A stretch of 64,000 bases of DNA from Isoetes taiwanensis. Taxonomy: Eukaryota > Streptophyta > Lycopodiopsida > Isoetales > Isoetaceae. Below the pieces are notes generated by a model. The model had not been told where the DNA came from, made no database searches, and saw only the letters and a list, made by a program, of their open reading frames with translations. Made by a program: the position numbers and the translations under genes. Positions 31,173 through 42,620 of this stretch are shown piece after piece. How positions within the stretch are numbered: the first letter of the stretch is position 1; each line of letters starts with the position of its first letter. The DNA is taken from the NCBI GenBank assembly GCA_021234155.1, contig JAJEKV010000102.1, forward strand, positions 3,387,193-3,451,192, read 5' to 3'.

Positions 31173-34100
31173 GAGAACTTTACGATGTAGATCCCATTGT
31201 TGTAGAGAAGAATGTTAAATTCCACTATGAATTGTTTGAAATGGCATTCCATAATCCATGGCAAATAAGATAAACTATATTAAGTGTTGTATTGTTTACT
31301 ACTTGCTTTGCATAAAAACTTGTTGAAATAATGTCTTTGTGGTAGTGACCTTATCACAATGTATAGATTTCCTAACATTAATTTTGAGAAAAACTTATAT
31401 AATAGATGGCTAGATGGGTGCATGGGAAATGCACCCAATGACTTTTATCTGCTTGATGCTTAGCCGCGAGTAAATCTCACTCCTCTAATACATGATAGTA
31501 CTTACACAAAACTCATGCATATCTTGCATGGATGGGTTATCCACATCACCAACTGAATTTCCGAGGTCAGTATGGTTATATCCATGAACATGTGATCGAC
31601 TGGCAATTATAAGAACACATTAAGTATCCCAGCATATCCAAACTACTCCAACATGTCCTTCGAGATTAGAACACCGCTTCAAACACCTACAAAGATGTAG
31701 CTATGTGTTGAAACTTCATTCCTGCAAAACGCGCAACAATATATCAGAAGTAAAACTCACTATGCCTCAAATACCATTCTTTATGCCATACCTCTGACAT
31801 ATAAATAAGTATTTTCATCAATTTTTTCCTTATTAGTACCCTTTCTGAGCCATTATGAATTCAGAAATGCATGAACCAAAGCCATAATTGACCAAATATT
31901 ATGTAAGCCAAAACAAAGAAAAATATTATTTAGCTCCAACACATGTGTGCCCAAGCTCGCCCAAAGGATGCTTAAATAAAAATCTGGCCAAGGTGATGAA
32001 GCATGCTACCTAACTAATCTTTACATCCCATCTAAATGGATGTAATAACTGGTGGAATATGGTGTATAGTTGCATTTGTGATATGGATGTAGACATATGC
32101 TGAGACGAACAAAACTGAATCCCGCCACCACATCATCCAATGTGCTACGAATATTCAATTGCAAAGAAGAGCAAAAAATTTGTTTGCCTATGATGAAAGT
32201 GTGTGAAGTGCTCACGCCCTATCACGTCTCAGATTGCTAAAACCAAGCACCAGTAGTACATTTGTGTATGCAATGCAATGTAGTGTGAGATTTGTGGAGC
32301 TTCCTGTTCTTTGACTCGTGCTAAATATGTGCATAATGTCATCCTCATTGGCAGCTCCATAGCAACTGTGCGACAAAGCAAAGAACCACATGAATGCTCA
32401 GAGCAGAAAAAGAAGAAGCATGCGCTTGTTACCTTTTCAAGAATTTGAGCCGAAGCAAGCCAGACCGTGTCTTCTTCATCATCAAGTTTTGAATGCAACT
32501 TGGATTTGGGTTGCTGGTGTGTATAGGCTGGAGGCTCATTAGAACTGGAAAAGCTTTTGTAAGTCCACACTTGTTTGCAGGAAGGTGATCTTATACACAT
32601 TTGGGGTTTCCAGGTTTCCAGTATATATAAGCTTGCTGCACATTGATCCACTCTTCATTCTTAGGTGTACTCATGCTCTTCTCCTTTATTCCTATAGAAC
32701 AAAAGTGGACTGACACTGCAAGGAGTTTGCATGTAGCACTTTACACTGTAAATGTAATGCACTTTATGTTGCAGATTCACGCTGGGTTGCAAGGCCATGA
32801 GAGCAGTCAATATTCTAAACAAATAAAGTAAACATGAAGAAGGTTTCTTGTGGATTTGAGTAGAAAAAACCTTGAGAACATGCAGGCTCTTCTTAGGATT
32901 AAATGCAACCAGATCCTCTGTCCGTTCTTGGAGCCTACAGATGCACAACTATGCACAGTTATGGTCCTAGAGCAGACACTACAAACTTGATGCCAAAGCT
33001 CAAGCTTCATAAATCTATCAAACTAACTAAGTATAACAAAAATCATAACACGAAATGCAACTTTGATAACACTTGTACTATAACGGCAACTCCTTCCAAT
33101 TAATCCATCCATCAAAGCAATACTAAACTAAATAATCTAACATAAATTTGTACCTGGATTGGAGTGAATAGCCAGAAAATAGGACTTGAAGCTATTTCGA
33201 AATCATGGCATGCATATCAAGATGCTACACATCCTACTGTAGCCAGCAAATGGAAAGCTTCAACCTCTACCTCAAAGGATTAGAGATCTCACATAATAAA
33301 AGGAGTGCCTTTTTACTTAGATGTCTTTGAACTGAAAAATAAACAAATTTCTTCACATCAGTTTTCTAGAATGACATATACCAGCTTATTCAATATAATA
33401 CAGGGGGAGCCAAAGAGACAAACCCATGCTAGTCATAAGCTGAGTTTGTTGTCTTTGATTTGTAAAAAGGCACCAAGTACAAAAGCTTTTCAAAAGTAAA
33501 AACTTTGCATGGAGCTTTTTTCCCTTATTGTCTTTTTTCTTCTTTAAGAAATTCCTCCAGGTATTAACACATGTCCTTTTTAAAAATACAGAACATGCAT
33601 TAAAGAGCAATTATTAACGCCAAAAACCTGTCAGTGAAACAAAAGATATAGTGAATGTCCCATGCATACCTTCTCATCCTTATCCCAATTATTCTCCACA
33701 ATCTGAGAGATAATAGCTGCTGCATAAACATTTAATAGATGCAATGATTAAAAAACAGTTCCAAAGTCTTAATTCTTTGAGTTCAATCATTTGAAACTTT
33801 AGCAATTAAGAATATGGATGTCTAGAAAATACTGCAGAACCCTGAGTTGCCATGACCCAAACGATGTCCAAGAGAATGCTTACAGGTCTTGCAAAATACT
33901 TTCATTGCTCAAACACAATCTTGGCTAGGCGCTTTCTATGACGTTGTCGAGCCTTGTAAGGTTGAACACACCTTAGCAATAACAAAATATTAGACAGTAA
34001 AGTAATAGAGATTTGGCCAATCTAAATCGTCAAATTGATCTTTGTGTATGAGACATGCCCTTGCAACTTCAGCACCAAGAGCCTTCAAACAGTTGTCCCT

Positions 34101-35640
34101 GCATAAAAGTTTATTTGATTATAAGTGCAATTTGGCCACATCATCTAGAATGACAATATAATATTACACTCATAAGCAGCTGCTAACCGTGACACATTGA
34201 TCCCAGTATTTTTCCCTCACACCATTCAAAGCCTATAAAAAATGAAGAGCATATGGAACTAAAGAAATTGCTCTAAATAAGATCAAAACATGGGATATTT
34301 GTATTTGTAGGATTCAATAAAGATACATCAAGGAGAACAAAACGCGGAGTGCTTGGGCTCCAACATGTCAACATGTACAATGGCTAGAAATAGATGCTCA
34401 TAACATTGGACTTGTACATGCATTGTCATGAAGCCTACTGCTGCTGGAAAAGAGGCATTCTCCATTCTCCATGCGGTGGAAAACATGCCACAAAAGCCTT
34501 CCGATGTCAAAAGAAAAACCTTGTAAATATTTCAACGATCGCAAAGAGCCCAAACCCATCCTCATAGGAAAAGATCCAAAAAGGTTCATAAGATAATTTG
34601 CACATTTTCTTGCTAGCAAAGATGCTTGATGCCTTAACATTTATGCACAGCCAAATAAGAGCAGTGTGCTCATGTCCAAGATGACATATACTTATGCTTT
34701 GCCAATATTTATTGAGTATCGACAATCAAGCTGGATCTATATTACTGTATTAACATAATGAGAAGGGGTTGGAAAAGCCAGAAGTAGAGAAAAGGAAATA
34801 ACACCATCGTCCTTATGTCCAGAATGCCACATACTTATGCTTTGCTAAAATTTATTGAGTATCAACAAACAAGCTGGATCTATATTAGTACATTCACATA
34901 ATGAGAAAGGGCTAGAAAAGCCAGAAGTAGAGAAAAAATTGCAGCCCCTTCCCTCGCAATCCCATGACAGAGGCAAAACTAAGCATTTGGATGACTGTTC
35001 AGCCCTCATACTGAAATAGCAGAGGTTTCATGCAGGCATATCATGTATATTGCTCTGCTGTCAGAAAAGGGTTACATCCAAGTGGAATTTATAATACAGT
35101 GAAAAGCTAGTTCCGCTGATAAAAATATTTTTTCAAAGCCAAAAGGTAGTTAAAAGATGAGAAAACTAATTAGCATCAGAAGAGACCCAAAACCCATTTT
35201 TATAAAACGTAGTAAAACAAAGAAACTGGAGAAAAACTCACCTAGGATAATCCCCAGCAGTATCCAGACAATATCATCTACTTGAAACAGGAATTTGGCA
35301 AAGAATTCATCCAAATTTCTTCCCACTTTGAAGGTTATCTGAAGCACCAGCATCAAGATAGCAGCGTCCTGCATCAAGCACCAGCATCAAGATAGCAGCG
35401 TTCTGCATCGCAAAAGCATATAGTAAGTATTTTACAAAGACTACAAAAGTAGAAAATCATACTCTGATTATGTATCATACGGATCGGATAACAGAACAAA
35501 CCCTTGAATCCAATCCTAAGCCACCTGCACCCCTACTCAAGAAACGGCTTCCATGCTGTGCCGAGAATCTGAATTCTCAAATCATAGAATCATAGGAAAA
35601 GTCCTATGCCCGATATTCAGAACTCCGGAAATATTTTCAG
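31173..35640. other. AT-rich region, no gene recognised
   Basis: Only short frames. An exon-like stretch on the minus strand (about 32560-32430, with KSKLHSKLDDEEDTVWLASAQILEK followed by the donor GTAACA) may be a fragment of a host gene I cannot name. At 34690-34930 two imperfect copies of a ~130-bp unit occur (ACATACTTATGCTTTGC...GAGTATC). A 31-bp unit is doubled at 35372-35403 (CATCAAGCACCAGCATCAAGA...). Confidence 0.45.
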
Positions 35641-35740
35641 TCCACAAAAACCCTCAAAATCATATGAAATCGAGTTAAAAAAATTCCAAGAAAGTTTTTG
35701 GTCAAACCTGAAATTTTTAAATTAACAATATTGATTTATG
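35641..35740. repeat. Dispersed repeat shared with 61245-61350
   Basis: The phrases AAAATCATAGGAAATCGAGTT, AAAAAATTCCAA, AAAGTTTTTTGG and CAAACCTGAAA occur in the same order in both places with few differences. The family is unknown. Confidence 0.65.
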
Positions 35741-36120
35741 ATTTATTATATGACCTAGTAAATGACATAAGTAGTGTCATATGTAGATGGTGTTACTGGT
35801 GACATCATACGTGAAACTATAGGTGATATTATATGTGATTCTTTAGGCAACTCTATGACCGTAGGTATATTGGTAATATTATAGGCAATGTTATAGTTGA
35901 CTTTATAGGTGACACTATTTATGACCTCACAGGTGGCGCTGAGACTGACACTATATGTGACAAAGGTGCTGACAGTATTGTGACGTTCTCATTGCTACTT
36001 TAGTGTCACCAACATGTGTCACCATAGTGTCAGCTATAAATAAAATTTTGAGTTGCTATTTTAGGCCAAAAATTGACATTTTAGGCCAAAAATTGACACA
36101 AAAAGTGACACTAATTGACC
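35741..36120. repeat. Degenerate minisatellite of TGACACTATAGG-like words
   Basis: An irregular series of units such as GTGACATCATACGTGA, GTGATATTATATGTGA, GACTTTATAGGTGACAC and GACACTATATGTGAC over about 350 bp, followed by a GTGTCACCA-rich end. Similar words occur at 21540-21665 and 47530-47600. Confidence 0.6.
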
Positions 36121-37567
36121 CCTTCTCTTGTATGCATGACAAATTTATTGCCAACACTAACACCACTAAACTACACTAAATAAGTGAGTTCGCATTTATA
36201 CTTAATGCATATATAATTACGTGTTCTCTTTAATCGAAACTACTTGTGGACGCATCAATGGATCTTCCAACGAGCAACCTATTGATGCATTAGCATCTTG
36301 TTTTTTAATGTTAACTTGATCCGCTATTTGGTAGATCCCCAGCCGGTCCAAGCCTAATTCCATGTCAGTATCTGCAAGGCTCGCCACCAAATCGATAATT
36401 TATCGAAAGACTCAGTCTTCTTATCCACATGGCTACCATGTAAGCACCTATCTAATTGACAGCTACCCAAAAGACCCAACCTTATGGCAAGCATCATCAT
36501 TTTAGTGTATTTTCAATAATAATATGCAGAGACCAATTAGAGTAGAATCTCCACTCTCGCATTTCTAAGTGAAAAATCAATACATCTTTAACATATCAGC
36601 AGGCTAATCTTACAATTACTGTTCATGTCAAGTTAAATGTGAGATGTTATGAGCCATGGTGCTACATCATTTTCTAAGCATTTCTCCAACCACCGGTTGT
36701 TGGTCAATTTCTGAAGCTCAAAATTATCGTGCAACCTCTCCTCTCTCCTGTACTTGTTGGAAAACAAGGGACCTGCAGCTATATTATACAAGTACATCTG
36801 CGACAATGCCTCTGCACAAGCATAAGAGTGACTGTGCATATAAGAGCTAAAATATATTTAAACAAATAAGCAAATAGCTAAATAGAGTTGTTACCATGTT
36901 GGAAAGCCGGATGTGCAGCCTTGAGACCACTCATGCACAACAGAATAACAACACATACCATGCAAGTTAGAACGTTTTGAAGCAAAGAAACACTTTGCAG
37001 TACTGTAAAAAGACAGCAAAGAAGAAAGAACTTTCGACGATAAATATGTCAGTCCTCTTTTCTTGTATTACTCAGGCTCCCTTATTATTTCATAGCAGGA
37101 TCAAATGAGAAATCTTACGAGTCAACTGCTATTATCATAATTCCTTCGTAATTGTAATTTCCTATGTACACATAATTCTGCTATCACCGCTCCTGTTGCA
37201 GTTTCTGTAGCGCTTTCCTGCTAAATGAAAGGCAAACTTAACACATAAGTACAATGCTTGACCATGGTGCACCCTTATAACTATCAATCTTGGCCCTTAT
37301 AGTTGACATCCAATGGACTGCTTCACAGGACATTGTTTATGTTATGGAGTCCAATTAGGAATACCAGATGTTGAGGCAACAAGTTAGTTTTGTGATACAA
37401 AATAATGCCCTCAAACTAAGGCGCATTCATCTGCCGAATTTAATTAAACCACAGGCATTAGGTACTATTTTTTTGTACAGTTCCGTACTTTGTTGCATGA
37501 TGTCCAGGAACATGTTGGAAAGTGGGAATAAATCCCTTCACCCACGAAAATAATTGCATTAACTACT
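36121..37567. other. Spacer / 3' flank of the PPR-DYW gene
   Basis: No gene recognised. The last few hundred bases should include the 3' UTR of the minus-strand PPR-DYW gene. Confidence 0.4.
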
Positions 37568-40342
37568 TCAGAAGTAATCTCCACAGGAACATAAACCATC
37601 TTCAAATTGATGGATACGATACGCATCTCTTATTATGATTTTGCGACTTTCAACTTTTGCTATATGTTTTGTCATACTATGACAGTCTCCACAAACTCTT
37701 AGATTCTTTGTCGCTCTGATAGTTGTCCCTTGTGACGTATTTATAATGCCAAATGCAATTGCAAGCCTCTCACAATGTCCGCATAAAGGATCTTCCAAGT
37801 CTTGTTTGGACATTTGAGGCAATTCAGAGCTTATCTGGGGCACATAACCATGATCCCTTATTTGCCGAGTTAATCTCTTTAACAAAGCATAGATCTTGAC
37901 ACTTTGTGGATGGCTCTTGTCTCCAACCACAAATTCATGGACTGAACCATTGATCTCAATCCATGCTTTGGCAGGTTTCTTCCATGCACCATTTTGTTTC
38001 CTTAGCTCTTCTATTTTATTCGCATCATCCCACATATGAGCATCTAGATATATTTTTGACATCAACACATATCCAGCTGCATATTGAGGATTCAAGTTAA
38101 CAACCTGTTTAAAGCACCGATTCCCTAGAACTAAATTATGATATGTTCTGCAAGAAGTAAGCAAAGACATCCATGCAATTATATTTGGTTCAATATTGTT
38201 AAGTAAACCCTCGGCCTCGAACAGGCAACCTGCACGTCCAAGAAGATCAGTCATGCAGTTATAATGATCAGAATTTTGGTCGATATTGTGAACATCTGCA
38301 ATGGACTTAAAATAGTAACGACCTTCTTCCACCAGACCTATATGACTGCAGGCAGCAATGATGCTAGTAAATATGACTCCATTTGGCTTGATTCCCTTGC
38401 CTAGCATTTCCTCCAGACAACAGCCAGCATGCATGGCCTTTCCAGAACGTGCATATCCTGATATCATTGCACCCCACGACACAACATTATGTGGAGGCAA
38501 CCTCTCGTGCAATATGCGTGCCTCTTCAAAATTTCCACATTTAGCATACATGTCCACCAAAGTGCACCCAATTTGAACATCCGATTCCAGACCATTCTGA
38601 ATAGCCTGGTCATGTATTACCTTGCCCTGTTCTACAGCCCCTATCTTGGTACATGCCTTCAAGATGCTCAAAAACGTTGCCTTCCCTGGATATATTTTCT
38701 TTTGCTGCATATCACTGTAAAGTTCCAGAGCCATAAGACCATCGCCATGATCGGCATACCCTGCAATCATTGCACTCCAGGATATCACATCTGATTCCAT
38801 CAAATTTTTGAACACGGCTCGTGCTTCCTCTAAGTCGCCACATTTGGCATACATATCAATAAGTGCATTACCAATGACAACATCTGCTTGAATTTCACTT
38901 TTCATTATCTTATCATGAATGAGCCTACCCTTTTCCAGAGCTCTTGTTGAACCACATGCTTTCAAGATACTCAAAAATATAGGTCTTTCTAACTTTATGT
39001 TCTTGTGTTGCATTTGATCAAAAAGATCTAAAGCTGCAAAAGCATATCCATGCTGGGCATAACCTGCAATCATCGCACCCCACGATACAATGTCTCTAGC
39101 TTCCGACTTATCAAACACGTTGCATGCCTCTTCCAAACTCCCACACTTGGCATACATATCAATAAGTACATTTCTAAGGACAAGATCACAGTCAAGCCTT
39201 TTATTAATAATCTGAACATGTATCAGCCTGCCATCCTCAAGCGTACCAAAGTTGATGCATGCTTTTAGAATGCCTAAAAAGGTTGTCTTTTCTGGCTCAA
39301 TGCCTTCCTCTTGCATTTTCTGCAAGTTTTCTATTGTACAAGTACCATTCCCATATTGAGCATTTCCAGCAATGATTGCACTCCAGGAAACAATATCTCT
39401 AGATCCTAGTCTATTAAATACATTGTAGGCTTCTTCAAGACTACCACACCTCACGTACATGTCTATCAATGCATTTCCAATGACCAAGTTCCCCTGAAAC
39501 CCATTTTCAACTACTTGATCATGCACAACCCTGCCCTGCACAATGGCTGATATGCTCCCACATGCCTTTAGTAGGCTTGAAAATATGATCTTATCTGGCA
39601 CAACACCAGCTTGTTTCATTTTTTCAAAAAGGTTTAGAGCTTCAATACCATCTTTATGTTGGGCATACCCAGTAAGCATTGCTCCCCATGAGACTACATT
39701 ATGATTTGGTGACTGATCAAATACTTTGCGTGCTTCTGTGAGGCTCCCACATTTGGCATACATATCAACAAGAACACTTCCAATTGCTACATTAAATTCA
39801 ACCTTACTGTTAACTATGCGCTCGTGCAAAACCCTGCCATGTTCTATGCTGTATCCAGTGCCACATGCTTTGAGTGCAGGAATATATGCATATGCATCAA
39901 GTTTCAAATTTGACAACTGCATCATGTCCAGGAGCTCAACTGTCTTTCCACATTCTCCAAGCTTAGAGCTTGCATTAATGATTGCACTCCATGTATAAGC
40001 ACTGGGTGTTGCGATTTCATCAAACACCTGATTTGCCTCATGAAAACATCCACTTGATCCAAATAAGCGAATGAGGTGATCACCCAAAATATTAACCGAA
40101 TGGAGCCCAGAGCGACCCATGAGGCCAAGAACGCGTCTTCCACCTTCGACATCTCTGACTTTAGTGCATTGATGCAATAAGGAATATGCAAAGTCCCTTG
40201 ACATATGAATTCCCTGATGGCACATAAGCTCTGCTGCCTGAACGGCCTGATCCAGGTGCCCAAGCCCCTGTGTAGATGCCATAGATCCCAATGACCTTGC
40301 AGAAATTCTCGAACAAGTACCATGGAGAATGTATTTGCACAT
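37568..40342 (-). CDS. PPR-DYW protein, probable organellar C-to-U RNA editing factor
   Basis: A complete, uninterrupted frame of 924 residues. About twenty P, L and S repeats (hallmarks SVLVDMYAKCGSLTEARKVF, VVSWGAMLTGYAQHKDG, IFSSLLKACGSISAI) choose the RNA target. They are followed by CMTDLLGRAGCL, WMSLLTSCRTYHN, an E1/E2 region (AAGYVLMSKIYLDAHMWDDANKI...KKPAKAWIEINGSVHEFVVGDKSHP) and a C-terminal DYW deaminase-like domain. The zinc and catalytic signature is present: HCE in GHCERLAIAFG, CGDCH, and CSC near the end. Two departures from consensus are seen: the serine of HSE is cysteine, and the protein ends DYF rather than DYW. The region before HxE is shorter than usual. The ATG at 40342 begins MCKYILHGTCSRISARSLG, basic and acid-poor, consistent with an organellar transit peptide. 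Nothing nearby suggests co-regulation. Confidence 0.93.
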   Translation of the reverse strand: MCKYILHGTCSRISARSLGSMASTQGLGHLDQAVQAAELMCHQGIHMSRDFAYSLLHQCTKVRDVEGGRRVLGLMGRSGLHSVNILGDHLIRLFGSSGCFHEANQVFDEIATPSAYTWSAIINASSKLGECGKTVELLDMMQLSNLKLDAYAYIPALKACGTGYSIEHGRVLHERIVNSKVEFNVAIGSVLVDMYAKCGSLTEARKVFDQSPNHNVVSWGAMLTGYAQHKDGIEALNLFEKMKQAGVVPDKIIFSSLLKACGSISAIVQGRVVHDQVVENGFQGNLVIGNALIDMYVRCGSLEEAYNVFNRLGSRDIVSWSAIIAGNAQYGNGTCTIENLQKMQEEGIEPEKTTFLGILKACINFGTLEDGRLIHVQIINKRLDCDLVLRNVLIDMYAKCGSLEEACNVFDKSEARDIVSWGAMIAGYAQHGYAFAALDLFDQMQHKNIKLERPIFLSILKACGSTRALEKGRLIHDKIMKSEIQADVVIGNALIDMYAKCGDLEEARAVFKNLMESDVISWSAMIAGYADHGDGLMALELYSDMQQKKIYPGKATFLSILKACTKIGAVEQGKVIHDQAIQNGLESDVQIGCTLVDMYAKCGNFEEARILHERLPPHNVVSWGAMISGYARSGKAMHAGCCLEEMLGKGIKPNGVIFTSIIAACSHIGLVEEGRYYFKSIADVHNIDQNSDHYNCMTDLLGRAGCLFEAEGLLNNIEPNIIAWMSLLTSCRTYHNLVLGNRCFKQVVNLNPQYAAGYVLMSKIYLDAHMWDDANKIEELRKQNGAWKKPAKAWIEINGSVHEFVVGDKSHPQSVKIYALLKRLTRQIRDHGYVPQISSELPQMSKQDLEDPLCGHCERLAIAFGIINTSQGTTIRATKNLRVCGDCHSMTKHIAKVESRKIIIRDAYRIHQFEDGLCSCGDYF

Positions 40343-40844
40343 GGGAACATAGCAAGCAAGCTCTACGATTTATCCTCCCTAGCTTGTGATTAGACTCTGA
40401 ATCTTGCTTTCCAGTAAAAACAAACATCTGATAGAGCTTCTGCTCTTATGCACGGTCTCACACGCACTGTTGAAGATGAATCGGATCGCACCTGCGCCAT
40501 CAAACTGTTGAGAGGATTCTTTATTAGCATTACCGAAAAGTGCCACAGTTTTCTAGCAGGCTTGCCTCAACGGGCGCCGGGTCACCCACTTGGAGAGGCT
40601 AGAATTCAAGCCAAGATTTCCTCTGCCCTTGATCTCCGTAATTTCATCTCCAATCAGCAATACATACATGCAGTTTACATAGTTTTTACAACCCAGCTAA
40701 AGAAGATGCAAGGCACCACATGCATTGTTTTAGGGGAGCTCACCCTTTATTTTGGAGGTAGAGGGCCCCGATTTTTAGTGTACCATTTTTTTGGTGTCTT
40801 GATTGCCATTGTTAACAGGCCAGTTACCTAGTTACCTGTTGTTA
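40343..40844. other. 5' flank of the PPR-DYW gene
   Basis: Promoter and 5' leader of the minus-strand PPR-DYW gene are expected here. No specific element is convincing. A plus-strand frame at 40448-40831 shows no recognisable domain. Confidence 0.4.
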
Positions 40845-42160
40845 AGAGAAAGAAGCGGAAAGGAAGAATAGAATAGAATAGAATAGATTTTTTAGCGTCT
40901 ACGGAGACCGATTGGCCTATGGGACCCAAACAAAAAAGAGAGCAGCAAGCATATTACTGACAGGATTAAAAAACCCCCGCCCCGAAGGGTTTTCGAGGGA
41001 AAAACCTTAGCAGTAATAAGTATGCTAGTACGCTGTACAATTATATAGGACAGTTCATTACCGTCCCGAAGGACACAACTGAGTCCGTGCATCCATAACC
41101 TCCTGGAGGTATGACCCCAACAAACCCACTGACGCCGTAGTCAATAACTGATGCAACGGCTGGCCAGGCACTAGTAATCAAACATATCACTCTCGGATAT
41201 GGGCAAACGCTGGGCAGATCTGGAGGGCATAATATTCATCCTCAATGGCACCCTGGTGGCAACACTGGCAAAGCCTTTGCTCTCGTGCTTCCCGAGCCCA
41301 ACGTCCTGTTTCAATGCGGAGGCGATGTGCACCCGTGCGAATGGAAGCTATAAGTCTGCGCTTCTTCATGGGCAGCTGGGTGTACCTAGGATTGACTTGT
41401 TGCTGATAGTGTGCCAGCTTAACGTGCGTCAGAGCATCTGCATCCCAGAGCTTGCGAAGGAAAGTAGAATCTAGATACAGCTTAAGTGCTTTGTGATCTT
41501 TCTTTGTCCTTACATGTACGCATCTGTTTGCTTATACACCCCAGCGTGAGAACCACTGAGCTTGCTTGTCCTTCCAGCAGGATTTCCGGCGTTGGGGACC
41601 CATCGCCATGGCCAAAGCAAGGTTGGGCAAACGTGTATCAGCCATAGCGACCACCTTCTGGAAGTAAATGATATGGCGTTCCAATGCAGCCCGTTGAAGG
41701 GCTAGAAAGCCTGTCTCCTAGAGTAGGATCTGGTATGGAACTGTGGATTTCACCCCAAGGGCTCGTGCCAAGAAGACCTTCTGCACTTGCTCGAGGTCAT
41801 TCCAAGTGTTGAGGGATATCACTGGACCCCACACTTCTGCCCCATACAAAAGGACCGGCTCGACCAAGGCCCGAAACAAAGTGTGACTGGTGGCCCCAGG
41901 CATACAACTCTGCCTTGTGGCTGTTGTTCTGCATGGCATACAGTGCTTTCCAACCCGCCGTGACCCGCAACCTGATGGCAGCATCCCAATGGGTGGTAGT
42001 TGAGAGCCAAGTACTTGTAGGTCGGAGCCACCTCTACATCTTGTCCCTGGTAAGTGAATGAGGGAAGCCTTGGCTGACGGGATGATGAAACTAGCAGCAC
42101 CCTAGTTTTGGCCAAGTTAACTCGCATGCCAGAAGAAGAAGATTGAACAACAGTTTTTCA
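40845..42160 (-). mobile_element. 5'-truncated LINE of the (TTCTA) family
   Basis: On the minus strand the order is the RT C-terminal region (VNLAKTRVLLVSSSRQPRLPSFTYQGQDVEVAPTYKYL; LFRALVEPVLLYGAEVWG; ARALGVKSTVPYQILL), the Cys/His end (RIETGRWAREAREQRLCQCC), a 3' UTR with CCCTCGAAAACCC and GGGTCCCATAGGCCAATCGG, and a tail of TATTC repeats at 40867-40886. The 10-bp word CCTGTTGTTA at 40835-40844 and 42161-42170 may be the target duplication. Frameshifts throughout make it inactive. Confidence 0.8.
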
Positions 42161-42170
42161 CCTGTTGTTA

Positions 42171-42620
42171 CTTTGGGAGGCCCTCGTTAAGATAGGATGC
42201 ACAGTCCCCTCTCGTATCAGAATTGTCTACGGAGGCATATATGGACGCTGCCAAGAAACCTTGCCATGTGGCCAGGCTTACTACTTCTGTATTGTGTATT
42301 GGTATGGACGAGATATATCTTCTTACTTATTTGGGATTTTCGGGTTTGATGGGAAAAAGAAATCTTGAAATTTTTTTCCAAATGTTTTCCTACGAGCCCT
42401 GTATATGTCGGACTCCGACATGTTTTAGCCATTTCATTTTGGACATGTTATAGCCCTATGGGTCCAGCTGTTCGCCCATGGGCTTCCGTCCCGATGGATG
42501 CATAGCCATACCTGCACACTATAGGTGCATAATTATGCCTGCACACCCGGATCCGACATACCCCTGCATTAACGACTAGCACGCGTACGACAGACAGATC
42601 CATGGCATGTTATAGCCAAA
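42171..42620. other. Spacer, no gene recognised
   Basis: Short frames only. No repeat boundary or RNA gene was identified. Confidence 0.4.
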
